Shown: piece by piece, positions 13,906 through 20,244 of the stretch
How positions within the stretch are numbered: position 1 is the stretch's first letter
Layout: each line of letters starts with the position of its first letter
DNA from: an uncultured Ilumatobacter sp.
GTDB lineage: Bacteria > Actinomycetota > Acidimicrobiia > Acidimicrobiales > Ilumatobacteraceae
Assembly (NCBI GenBank): GCA_938049325.1
Contig: CALICC010000352.1
Span: 1-20,244 of the forward strand
Reading direction: 5' to 3'
DNA length: 20,244 bases
Made by a program: the position numbers and the translations under genes
Notes under the pieces: model-generated
Database searches by the model: none
Told to the model about the DNA's origin: nothing
What the model saw: only the letters and a program-made list of their open reading frames with translations

Positions 13906-14469
13906 ATGAGCCGGACACGTACATCTCTTGGTCACGACCTCCGCCAACTGGCGGAGGTCGTGAACCGTCCGGCTGACCCCGCAGCGCGGCCCGCCGATCC
14001 GGTCGAGTTCTCGACTGGTCAGTTGGTCAAGCTGGGGCTGTCGAGCGACGGATTCAAGGTGTTGGCGCTCACTCGCACGCGAGAGGTGGCGCGCCGTCTG
14101 CCGATCCCCGGCATCAATCACCTGCTGCGGCTGGTCACCACGATTCTGTTCAGCATCGAAATCGGCAACGAGGTCGAGCTGGGCGCAGGGGTCAACTTCA
14201 CGCACACGCTGGGCACCGTTGTGGGTGGAACGTCGGTCGTGGGGGACCGCGTCACCATGCTCGGCAACAACACCATCGGCACGGCGAAAGACAACGGCTG
14301 CCCGGTGATCGGCAACGACGTCACGATCGGCTGTGGAGCAAGGGTCCTCGGACCGGTCACGATCGGTGACGGCGCCTTCATCGGCGCGAACGCCGTGGTG
14401 TTGACCGACGTGCCCGCTGGAGCGACCGCGACGGGAATTCCTGCCGTCGTCAAGCTTGCGACTGCGTAG
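13906..14469 (+). CDS. Serine-acetyltransferase-like left-handed beta-helix acyltransferase
   Basis: The 187-residue protein has a short helical N-terminus (about 1-85) followed by a hexapeptide-repeat beta-helix. This includes IGNEVELGAGVNFTHTLGTV with a candidate catalytic His100, VVGDRVTMLGNNTIG, CPVIGNDVTIGCGARVLGPV and TIGDGAFIGANAVVLTDVPA. This is the CysE/SAT-like subfamily often found in polysaccharide clusters, where it acetylates sugars rather than serine; the N-terminal region is far shorter than in CysE of cysteine synthesis. The ATG at 13906 lacks a Shine-Dalgarno but follows a TANNNT box. Codons 10-19 lie in a 32-base palindrome, so a later start such as the GTG at 13960 cannot be excluded and would leave the palindrome non-coding. 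It converges on the minus-strand operon, with only seven bases between stops. Confidence 0.82.
   Translation: MSRTRTSLGHDLRQLAEVVNRPADPAARPADPVEFSTGQLVKLGLSSDGFKVLALTRTREVARRLPIPGINHLLRLVTTILFSIEIGNEVELGAGVNFTHTLGTVVGGTSVVGDRVTMLGNNTIGTAKDNGCPVIGNDVTIGCGARVLGPVTIGDGAFIGANAVVLTDVPAGATATGIPAVVKLATA
13932..13963. repeat. 32-base near-perfect palindrome (15-base arms)
   Basis: Arms 13932-13946 (TCACGACCTCCGCCA) and 13949-13963 (TGGCGGAGGTCGTGA) are exact reverse complements separated by AC. Because it is also coding, both strands read HDLRQLAEVV. It starts 50 bases after the surface-protein stop codon. As RNA it would form a very stable GC-rich hairpin without a following T-run. It may be a terminator for the surface-protein transcript, a regulator-binding site, or a structure blocking translation of the acyltransferase. 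Confidence 0.9.
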
Positions 14470-14476
14470 GCGCTGC

Positions 14477-14878
14477 TCAGCGGCGCGATGCGGTGACGAC
14501 CGTACCTGCCGGCACGACCTCTCCCGGACCGACCTCGGCTCCCGGCAGCACCATCGTCCAGGCGCCGAGTGTGGCCCCTGCTCCGATGGTGATCGGGCGC
14601 GGTTGCGGGCGAGCGCGATGCGAGGTGGTCACATGAAACGCCGAATCGAGGAGCTGGACGTATGGGCCGAGGACGACGTCGTCACCGATGTTGATCTCCG
14701 ACTGACAGGCGATCCCGCCGCCGAACCCGACGGTGACTCGGTTGCCGATGGTCATCGTCGCGCCGCGTTCGACCACCAGGTGGGTTTGCACCGGGCCCAC
14801 CTCGAACGTGGTGTCGTGACCCATCGCGAGGCGGCCTCGTCGGACGATGTGTGGACGAAGTCGTCGAGGGACTCGCAT
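14477..14878 (-). CDS. Hexapeptide-repeat acyltransferase (NodL/WcaF-like)
   Basis: The 133-residue beta-helix protein has repeats TMTIGNRVTVGFGGGIACQS (41-60) and INIGDDVVLGPYVQLLD (62-78), then the loop SAFHVTTSHRARPQPRPITI with candidate catalytic His82, and further repeats GAGATLGAWTMVLPGAEVGP ending VVPAGTVVTASRR. The Asp-x-x-Phe-His loop is typical of sugar O-acetyltransferases such as NodL, maltose acetyltransferase and WcaF, so acetylation of a hexose in the polymer is plausible. It starts at the ATG 2 bases after the stop of the preceding gene and has no strong ribosome site of its own, which fits coupled translation. The open frame extends upstream only through Arg-rich sequence that belongs to the neighbouring gene in another frame. 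It is the last gene of the minus-strand operon. Confidence 0.83.
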   Translation of the reverse strand: MRVPRRLRPHIVRRGRLAMGHDTTFEVGPVQTHLVVERGATMTIGNRVTVGFGGGIACQSEINIGDDVVLGPYVQLLDSAFHVTTSHRARPQPRPITIGAGATLGAWTMVLPGAEVGPGEVVPAGTVVTASRR

Positions 14879-14880
14879 GA

Positions 14881-15465
14881 TCAGTCGCCCGGTTCTTCGG
14901 ACGGTTCGAGTTGTTTGAGCACGCGTGCGGGGGAGCCGCCGAAGAGCACGCCGGGCGGGATGTCTCCCTCGACGATGCTGCCGGCCCCGATCACGCTGCC
15001 GGCTCCGATGGTGGTGCCAGGAAGCACGGTGACGCGGCTGGCGAGCCAACACCCGTCACCAATGGTGATGGGTGCGGTCGGAGTGGCTCCATCGGTGGCG
15101 GCGAGGGCTCGGTCGTCGACGATGCAGTAGGGCCCGATCGTGACGTCGTCGCCGATCGACACGTGTTCGCCCGCCGACAGCGAGGTGCCGAAGTTGACGA
15201 CGGCACGATCGCCGATTGCCAGCGACGCGCCAGCGGCGCTGCGCAGTGCGACGGGGGCGTAGCGGCTGTTGACGACCCCACGTCGGCCGATGGTGATCGA
15301 ACCTTCGGCTTCGACCAGCGGCGAACGCCCGACTGCGCGAGTCCATGTACCTACCGATGCAACTCGGCGTAGCCACCAGCGAGTCCGGAGGAGTTGCCCC
15401 GGAAGCGGAGCGAATCGGCGTGCGGTGGACTCGACATCGGTGAGGCGCTGCCTGAGGCCGCTCAT
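14881..15465 (-). CDS. Hexapeptide-repeat acyltransferase-like protein lacking the usual catalytic His
   Basis: The 194-residue product has a basic, Trp-containing N-terminus (1-50) followed by beta-helix coils: ITIGRRGVVNSRYAPVALRS, LAIGDRAVVNFGTSLSAGEH, VSIGDDVTIGPYCIVDDRAL, ITIGDGCWLASRVTVLPGTT and IGAGSVIGAGSIVEGDIPPG, ending FGGSPARVLKQ. In its downstream neighbour the corresponding loop is DSAFHVTTSHR and carries the catalytic His. Here it reads DDRALAATDGATP, with no His. The protein may use another residue, have a structural or regulatory role, or pair with one of the adjacent enzymes in a mixed trimer. The start is secure: GGAGGAA lies 5 bases upstream of the ATG, which overlaps the preceding stop as ATGA. 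Confidence 0.83.
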   Translation of the reverse strand: MSGLRQRLTDVESTARRFAPLPGQLLRTRWWLRRVASVGTWTRAVGRSPLVEAEGSITIGRRGVVNSRYAPVALRSAAGASLAIGDRAVVNFGTSLSAGEHVSIGDDVTIGPYCIVDDRALAATDGATPTAPITIGDGCWLASRVTVLPGTTIGAGSVIGAGSIVEGDIPPGVLFGGSPARVLKQLEPSEEPGD

Positions 15466-16085
15466 GAGGCTTCCTCCGAGGTTCTGGTGGTCTGCGGTGT
15501 CGTGGGAGCTGTCGTGGGCTGAGCGGCTCGCTCGGTGACCTGGTGCGCTGCCGGAGCAACGACAACACCTGCGGGTACAGAATCCATCACGACGGAGTTG
15601 GCGGCGATCTTGGATCGTGCGCCGACGGTGATGGGCCCGACCAACACGGCACCGGGGGCGACGTGAACGTCGTGATGGAGGTGCGGCGCGCCCGAGGTGC
15701 GATCGGCACCGCTTGAGATACCGAGCGTGACGTGTTGGGACAGCACACAACCTGCGTCGACCCGAGCCTCGCGACTGACGACGAGCCCGTTGCCGTGGAC
15801 GATGAGAATGCCGGGTGCGATGGTTGCCGCATAGTGCATCTCGGCGCCGTAGAGGTGACGGATCAGTCGCGATGCGAGCATCGCGAGCGGTGTGATGCCG
15901 CGTCGGTGGAGCGCCGAAGCGCATCGGAACGCGGCCAACTGCTGGAAGCCGATGTGGGTGACGAGGTCGGTCGCCATCGAGCGAATACTGGAGTCGACGT
16001 CGGTGCCCTGGAAGCGATCGTCGTACTTGACGCGCGACCGCTGGAGTTGACGGTGGTCGGCAACGAGGTCGCCGCGCAACGTCAC
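15462..16085 (-). CDS. Serine-acetyltransferase-like acyltransferase
   Basis: The 207-residue protein has an alpha-helical N-terminal part (about 1-85) and a short beta-helix: IAPGILIVHGNGLVVSREAR (candidate His97), VDAGCVLSQHVTLGISSGAD, HHDVHVAPGAVLVGPITVGA and RSKIAANSVVMDSVPAGVVV. A Thr/Pro-rich tail follows. The start of the helix and the HG(N)GLV-type motif are CysE/SAT-like. In a polysaccharide operon this points to sugar or aminosugar O-acylation rather than cysteine synthesis. The GTG at 16085 overlaps the stop of the glycosyltransferase gene (GTGA), and the 3' end overlaps the next start (ATGA), so it is embedded in a translationally coupled series. Longer upstream extension of the frame lies inside the glycosyltransferase gene and is Arg/Gln-rich nonsense. 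Confidence 0.82.
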   Translation of the reverse strand: MTLRGDLVADHRQLQRSRVKYDDRFQGTDVDSSIRSMATDLVTHIGFQQLAAFRCASALHRRGITPLAMLASRLIRHLYGAEMHYAATIAPGILIVHGNGLVVSREARVDAGCVLSQHVTLGISSGADRTSGAPHLHHDVHVAPGAVLVGPITVGARSKIAANSVVMDSVPAGVVVAPAAHQVTERAAQPTTAPTTPQTTRTSEEAS

Positions 16086-17893
16086 GAGGTTGCCGCCGAA
16101 GTCGGAGTGGCGGCCGAGGCCCGCGTCGCGGTGAGCGGCTTGCCCGTGACGCGCTTGAGGGCCATCTTGATGAAGATCGGAAGCGCGGCTGCATCGCGCA
16201 CGATGTAACGCTTCCACAAGCGCCGCGGCTCTTTGGCGAGTCGGTACAGCCACTCGAACCCGGACTTGGAGATCCACGCCGGAGCTCGGCTCACCTTGCC
16301 GGCGACGAAGTCGAGGCTGGCCCCACAGCACACGTAACACGCTGGGGGAACAAGGTCTCCGAACTCGTGGAGCAGGTGCTCCTGCTTCGGTGCGCCGAAT
16401 GCCAGCAGGACGAGTTCGGCGCCACTGGCTTCGACCTCTTTGAGTGCGACGAGCACATCGGGATTGTCCCCGCCAGGTGTGTACCACGGCGATGAGATGC
16501 CGACGATCTGGAGATCGGAGTGGTCTGCGCGCATCTTGTTGGCCGCGACTTCAGCCGTGTCGTCGGTTGCGCCGAACAGAAACACCTTCGTGCCGTTGGC
16601 GGCCGCGGCGGCGACGAGTGGATCGATGAGGTCCGACCCCGAGACCTTGTCGGTCAGCGGGAGGCGAAGCAGTTTCGATGCCATGATCAGAGGCTGGCCG
16701 TCGGCGAGGACGAGCGCGGCTCGTTCGTAGATCGACGCGAATGCCGGGTCGCGTCGCTGCAGAACGAGGTGGTCGACGTTGGGCGTGACCACGATTTCGA
16801 CGTTGTCGCTCTGACTCAACTCGATGATGCGGTCGACCGCTCCGGGGAGGTCGATGATGTCGACCTGTACGCCTCCGAAGACCACCTGATTCGGCTCGGT
16901 GTCGAGTTCCGTGGCCGAGGTGCCGGTGCGGTGCGCTGCGAGCGATCGGCGTGCTTCGGTTGGCCCGAACTCGGTGGTGGTGCCTGCGAACCAGTGGAGC
17001 GCGTAGCCGAAGCCGTAGGCCTTGACGCCGGGGCCGTCCGCACCGAACCGTTCGCAGAGTTGACCGAGCCGACCACTGGCTCGGCCGATCAACCGCATGA
17101 CGCTCGGCCACCGCATGGTTGAGCGAATGACGAAGCGGGCGACGCCCGGCATCTGGTCGAACAATTCCCAGATGCGGTACGCGTCGGGGTGTCGTTGAGC
17201 GATCGCGACCTCGGCCTCGCCGTACTGGTGGGCCACCATGAGCCACTGAGCAAGCGACTCTGGCGGCTCGTCGTGCTGCGCCGTGTATTCGGGGTTGTAG
17301 CCGAAGCGGGCGCCCGCTGAATGCAGGCGAACTCCGAGTTCGCTGTCTTCGCGACGACGCAGACTGAGATCGAACCCGCCGCTCTCGAGGTACAGCGCAC
17401 GACGAAACGAGACGTTGCCGGTGGAGAGACGCGCCGGATCGATTGCTGACGGATCGGCAGCGCAGCGGTCGAAGAACGCAGTTTGCTGATCGGCGATGAA
17501 CCGATCGAACAGCGGGCGGTCGTCGGTATTGGAGTTCTCGAATCGACCTTGTACGACCTCGTCGCCGTCGAGGTGTCGTTCGAGGTGCGATGCAACCAGG
17601 CGCGGTGTGACGACCATGTCGTCGTCGACGATCACGATCACGTCGCCCGTGGCGTGTTCGATGCCACGGTGGCGAGCGCTCCCGGGGCCGCCGTTGTCTT
17701 GGTGGATCAGCGACCACGTGGTCGAGTCCGATGTGGGGAACATCGGATCGGCCGGCGTCTCGGAGCCGTCGTCGACGATGATCACTTCGTCGGGAGCGGT
17801 TTCCTGATTTGCCAGGCCGTCAACGAGTCGTTGGAGGCCGTCGGGGCGATTGAACGTGGCGACGACCACGGTGGTGCTTGGGGTGTTCGGCAT
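16082..17893 (-). CDS. Bifunctional glycosyltransferase: GT2 domain fused to a WecG/TagA/CpsF (GT26) domain
   Basis: The 603-residue protein joins two glycosyltransferases. The N-terminal GT2 (GT-A fold, about 1-300) has STTVVVATFNRPDGLQRLVD, VIIVDDGS, NGGPGSARHRGIEHATGDVI, the metal-binding VDDDMV (89-94) and the RREDSELGVRL acceptor/catalytic segment. The C-terminal GT26 domain (about 335-570) has VDIIDLPGAVDRI, VVTPNVDHLVLQRRDPAF, LADGQPLIMASKLLRLPLTD followed by KVSGSDL, FGAPKQEHLLHEF, GASLDFVAGKVSRAPAWISK and WLYRLAKEPRRLWKRY. GT26 enzymes of this type (TagA, WecG) transfer the second sugar onto a lipid-linked first sugar. Fusion to GT2 suggests two successive additions on the same carrier lipid by one membrane-associated chain. 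The ATG at 17893 has AGGA about 7 bases upstream. The gene follows the glycosidase lipoprotein by 11 bases and overlaps the next gene by four. Confidence 0.92.
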   Translation of the reverse strand: MPNTPSTTVVVATFNRPDGLQRLVDGLANQETAPDEVIIVDDGSETPADPMFPTSDSTTWSLIHQDNGGPGSARHRGIEHATGDVIVIVDDDMVVTPRLVASHLERHLDGDEVVQGRFENSNTDDRPLFDRFIADQQTAFFDRCAADPSAIDPARLSTGNVSFRRALYLESGGFDLSLRRREDSELGVRLHSAGARFGYNPEYTAQHDEPPESLAQWLMVAHQYGEAEVAIAQRHPDAYRIWELFDQMPGVARFVIRSTMRWPSVMRLIGRASGRLGQLCERFGADGPGVKAYGFGYALHWFAGTTTEFGPTEARRSLAAHRTGTSATELDTEPNQVVFGGVQVDIIDLPGAVDRIIELSQSDNVEIVVTPNVDHLVLQRRDPAFASIYERAALVLADGQPLIMASKLLRLPLTDKVSGSDLIDPLVAAAAANGTKVFLFGATDDTAEVAANKMRADHSDLQIVGISSPWYTPGGDNPDVLVALKEVEASGAELVLLAFGAPKQEHLLHEFGDLVPPACYVCCGASLDFVAGKVSRAPAWISKSGFEWLYRLAKEPRRLWKRYIVRDAAALPIFIKMALKRVTGKPLTATRASAATPTSAATS

Positions 17894-17904
17894 CGGGTGT
17901 CCTG

Positions 17905-20034
17905 TCAGCGAAGTTCGATCACGGTGATACTCGATGGCGGGAGGTCGAGCGTGAGCACATCGCCGTCGAGATCCGAATCGATCGGCTCGAGTCCGGCGCT
18001 GCTGCTCGTGTACTGGTACGACGTTGCCTCTGACCGGCCACAGCCTTCGAGTGCGACGGTTGTCGTCAGTTGCTCGTCGTTGGAGAGGTTCAGGGCGATG
18101 ACGACGTTGCGGTCGCCCGCCTCGTCGGCGGAGGCGAACAGCGAAAGCGGTCGATCCGCATCGGTGGGCACCGAGAGTTCACCGAACCTTGCTCCGAAGC
18201 CGTTGAAGTTTCGGAACGCTCGGAACGCCCAGTAAACGGGGGAGTCGGCCTCGGGGCTGATCCAGTAGTACGCCGAGAACAGGCCGTTCTGGCCGAAGCG
18301 TCCGAGAGCTTCGGCCTGCGCCAGTCCGCCGCTGATGTGGTTCTCGGCGCCGAACGAGTACTCGCCGATCGACAACTCGGTGCCCGGGTAGTTGTCGTCG
18401 ACCCATTTCTGCATCCGCGGGATCAACTCGATGCGTTCTTCGATCCACGACTCGTCGAGGTAGCCGCCGTCCCACAGGGATCGGGTCGAGCGGATGCGTC
18501 GACTCGCGGCCTCTTCGCTGATGTCGTTCCCGTAGCTGCCGTCTTGTGGGTAGAAGTGGACGTCGAGGACGTCGAGGAGGCGGACGCCGGTCTCTTCTTC
18601 GTACTTGCGCATCTCGTTCAGGTACCACTCGATCAGCGGCATGTTGTCGTGAGCGCGTCGGTCGGGAGACCGGTTGAAGCCTTCCTCGGCATCGACGGCC
18701 GAGAACAGGTACGCGGGCCAACCCCACACGGCTGGACCGGCGATGAGTGCGTCGGGATCTGCCTCGCGAATGACGGACGCATAGGCGATCGAGTCAGCGA
18801 GGAGACGGTCGTAGCTGACGGGCTCCGGTACGACGTCGCGGTGCGTCGAGTTCCACAGCATCGGTTCGTTGCCGAGGATGTACATGAAGGGTTTCGGCTG
18901 GTTGGCCGACTCGGACGAAGCGATCATCTGCTCGATCCACGCACGAGCCGTTTCGGGTGTCGACTCGACACTGGTCTGCGTCGGGTCAGGCGGGTCGATT
19001 GGATCGCCGTCGGGGTCCGATCCGTTCCCTGCGTCCTCGCGGAACGGATCGAAGTCGGCTTGTGGTCCGAATTCGCTGACCGGGAAGCTGTAGCTCTCGT
19101 CGTCCTTGGCGACCCATCCGATCATCGGAATGGTGATTGCGCTATCGACGCCGAACTCCCAGTTCTCCGCGAGGAACTCGTCGTGTGCACGGTCCTCGTT
19201 GCCGATGAAGAAGTTCTGCCAGTAGTAGTCGAACGCGGTGTTCCAGGTGCCGAGTTCCCAGTTGTATCGGCTGGTCGGGTTGCCACCCCAGCGACGGCTC
19301 GGGAGCGCAAGTTCCCATTGTGCGTCGTTGGCCTCCAGAGGTCGAGCGGTGCCGTAGATGTGTTCGCTGATCGGCAGCGTGTCGGCACTGCAGTCGACCA
19401 ATGCGGCTGCTTCGACTTCGGTGGTGGGAACCGACTCGAGCGGGTCGCCGGGAATGAGCGCGAGGTTGAGCACCGTGACGATCGCTGGTGACGAGAACTC
19501 GCCGCTGGCCTGCATGATGACTCGATCGAACGGCGTGTTACCGCTCTGGAGCTCATGCATGAAGATCGTCGTGCTCAGCACGCCGTCGTCTTCTTTGAAC
19601 TCTGGCGTGAAGGTGGGGAAGGCAGAGCTGAAGGAGTCGCCGAGCGAGATGTTGAGGAAGTTGTTGCCGAAGTCGCCGGACGTGGCGACGTCGAGCGTCA
19701 GGTGCGAGTACGAGCCGCTCAGTTCGGGATTCGCGACGATCCAGCCTCCGTAGCCCGAGATGTCGATCTCGACGTTGCCCGATTCGCCAGCGGCCGGGAC
19801 CGTGGCGGCCCAGCCGTAGTCCTGCCAGCTCTCGCCGAGGCCATCGGCGGCGATGACGACCGGCGCGCCTGCGTCGGCGGGAATCTCGATGACTTCGGTC
19901 GGCGTCGTGTTGCCCGCGTCGGGCGTGTTGTTCGCGCCGTTGGATCCACCGCCCGCGCATGCGGTGGCGATGAGCGCGCCCGCGGTTGCGAACGCGGCGG
20001 ACTTCGCGCTCATGCGTCGAGTGGGTCGTTTCAT
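17905..20034 (-). CDS. Lipoprotein glycoside hydrolase, GH44-like
   Basis: The 709-residue product begins with a basic lipoprotein signal peptide (GALIATAC, modified Cys26), then a Gly/Asn/Thr linker. Next comes an N-terminal beta-sandwich-like domain (about 58-195, with SGYGGWIVANPELSGSYSHL) that may bind carbohydrate. The catalytic TIM barrel (about 215-620) matches GH44 (endoglucanase/xyloglucanase): RRWGGNPTSRYNWELGTWNT, YILGNEPMLWNSTHRD with putative acid/base Glu390, LDVLDVHFYPQDGS, and LSIGEYSFGAENHISGG with putative nucleophile Glu558. A small C-terminal beta domain (about 640-709) closes the protein. An Asp/Pro-rich insertion (about 334-358) lies within the barrel. The ATG follows AGGAG and overlaps the stop of the preceding membrane protein gene as ATGA. 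Its place in a polymer-assembly operon suggests trimming or release of the cell's own polysaccharide rather than cellulose feeding. Confidence 0.88.
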   Translation of the reverse strand: MKRPTRRMSAKSAAFATAGALIATACAGGGSNGANNTPDAGNTTPTEVIEIPADAGAPVVIAADGLGESWQDYGWAATVPAAGESGNVEIDISGYGGWIVANPELSGSYSHLTLDVATSGDFGNNFLNISLGDSFSSAFPTFTPEFKEDDGVLSTTIFMHELQSGNTPFDRVIMQASGEFSSPAIVTVLNLALIPGDPLESVPTTEVEAAALVDCSADTLPISEHIYGTARPLEANDAQWELALPSRRWGGNPTSRYNWELGTWNTAFDYYWQNFFIGNEDRAHDEFLAENWEFGVDSAITIPMIGWVAKDDESYSFPVSEFGPQADFDPFREDAGNGSDPDGDPIDPPDPTQTSVESTPETARAWIEQMIASSESANQPKPFMYILGNEPMLWNSTHRDVVPEPVSYDRLLADSIAYASVIREADPDALIAGPAVWGWPAYLFSAVDAEEGFNRSPDRRAHDNMPLIEWYLNEMRKYEEETGVRLLDVLDVHFYPQDGSYGNDISEEAASRRIRSTRSLWDGGYLDESWIEERIELIPRMQKWVDDNYPGTELSIGEYSFGAENHISGGLAQAEALGRFGQNGLFSAYYWISPEADSPVYWAFRAFRNFNGFGARFGELSVPTDADRPLSLFASADEAGDRNVVIALNLSNDEQLTTTVALEGCGRSEATSYQYTSSSAGLEPIDSDLDGDVLTLDLPPSSITVIELR

Positions 20035-20244
20035 GCGAGTTGCTCCTGCAATCCACCGTGGTGTCGGAACCAGCTGTAGAGGCCCAGACCGAGGCCGCAG
20101 GCGATGCCCACGGTGGCGGTGGGCAGTGGGCTGAACAGTCCGAGGTCACCCCATGCCTGAGCGAGGAACGCAATCCAGGTGGTCATCACGAGCGCCGTGT
20201 GCGTACGGAGATCGGGGTCCTGGGTCGCTTTTCGTAGTCGGTGG
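20031..20244 (-). CDS. C-terminal fragment of an integral membrane protein, possibly O-antigen polymerase/ligase (partial)
   Basis: The last 70 codons of a gene enter from the right edge and stop at TGA 20033-20031, overlapping the next ATG by the ATGA junction. The fragment reads as a basic cytoplasmic start (HRLRKATQDPDLRTH), a hydrophobic helix (ALVMTTWIAFLAQAWGDLGL), a short FSPLP turn, a second helix (TATVGIACGLGLGLYSWF) and a short tail RHHGGLQEQLA. Two helices at the C-terminus joined by a brief extracytoplasmic loop resemble the end of Wzy/O-antigen ligase-like polytopic proteins, and the operon context fits a polymerase. The family cannot be confirmed because most of the gene is outside the window. 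Confidence 0.7.
   Translation of the reverse strand, partial: HRLRKATQDPDLRTHTALVMTTWIAFLAQAWGDLGLFSPLPTATVGIACGLGLGLYSWFRHHGGLQEQLA

Noticed and set aside
14471..14482. The short inverted repeat CGCTG-CT-CAGCG between the convergent stops near 14470
   Set aside because: A five-base stem gives weak evidence for a terminator.
18070..19491. A 473-codon plus-strand open frame opposite the GH44-like gene
   Set aside because: It is Val/Glu/Arg-rich antisense sequence with no motif; the minus-strand frame carries a lipobox and GH44 catalytic motifs.
1..20244. Mobile elements, CRISPR arrays, toxin-antitoxin pairs, tRNAs
   Set aside because: No transposase, integrase, direct-repeat array, terminal inverted repeats or tRNA-like cloverleaf were recognised on reading both strands.

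Overview
The window looks like chromosomal DNA from a high-GC actinobacterium. I infer the class Acidimicrobiia (Ilumatobacter-like) from three things: the GC-rich, GTG/ATG-start coding style; a secreted protein that combines 'RLLDSR'-type beta repeats with a DUF1996 domain; and a malyl-CoA-lyase-type enzyme next to a CitE-like lyase. No rRNA, tRNA, CRISPR array, insertion sequence or phage gene is visible. Coding density is high and no gene-free stretch exceeds about 260 bases.

Left part (1-5877), housekeeping and acyl-CoA metabolism. A 40-residue ORF on the minus strand (14-136) lies divergent to a plus-strand run: a flippase-like/LPG-synthase-TM membrane protein (364-1692), a single-hotdog MaoC hydratase (1785-2300) and a short MutY adenine glycosylase (2288-3172). 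A minus-strand lipoprotein (3143-3748) converges on mutY and overlaps its end by 30 bases. Divergent from it are two tandem CoA-ester lyases, one Mcl-like (3876-4940) and one CitE-like (5011-5877), separated by a strong hairpin. The hydratase and the two lyases could act together on methyl-branched C5-dicarboxyl-CoA esters (mesaconyl/itaconyl, methylmalyl/citramalyl type), but this is inference.

Right part (5941-20244), a surface polysaccharide locus. It contains a polyisoprenyl-phosphate sugar-1-phosphate transferase (minus), a NodB-type polysaccharide deacetylase (plus), a CelD/FemAB-like GNAT acyltransferase (minus), an ATP-grasp ligase (plus), a large secreted repeat/DUF1996 protein (plus) and a serine-acetyltransferase-like left-handed beta-helix enzyme (plus). 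Converging on these is a tightly packed minus-strand operon that enters from the right edge: the C-terminus of a polytopic membrane protein (possibly an O-antigen polymerase/ligase), a GH44-type lipoprotein glycosidase, a GT2-GT26 (WecG/TagA) fusion glycosyltransferase, a serine-acetyltransferase-like protein and two further hexapeptide-repeat acyltransferases. Its junctions are ATGA, 11 bp, GTGA, ATGA and 2 bp. Together the genes read as: start a lipid-linked glycan, extend it, polymerise it, decorate it with several acyl groups, and trim it outside the cell.

The less expected signals are these. A 32-base near-perfect palindrome sits in the first codons of the acyltransferase at 13906. Five genes lack a convincing Shine-Dalgarno, and each has a TANNNT box 8-10 bases before its start, which suggests leaderless transcription. 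The GT2-GT26 enzyme is fused into one chain. A GH44-type glycosidase sits inside the polymer-building operon. Four beta-helix acyltransferase genes lie side by side, one without the usual catalytic histidine. The DUF1996 protein has an unusual architecture.
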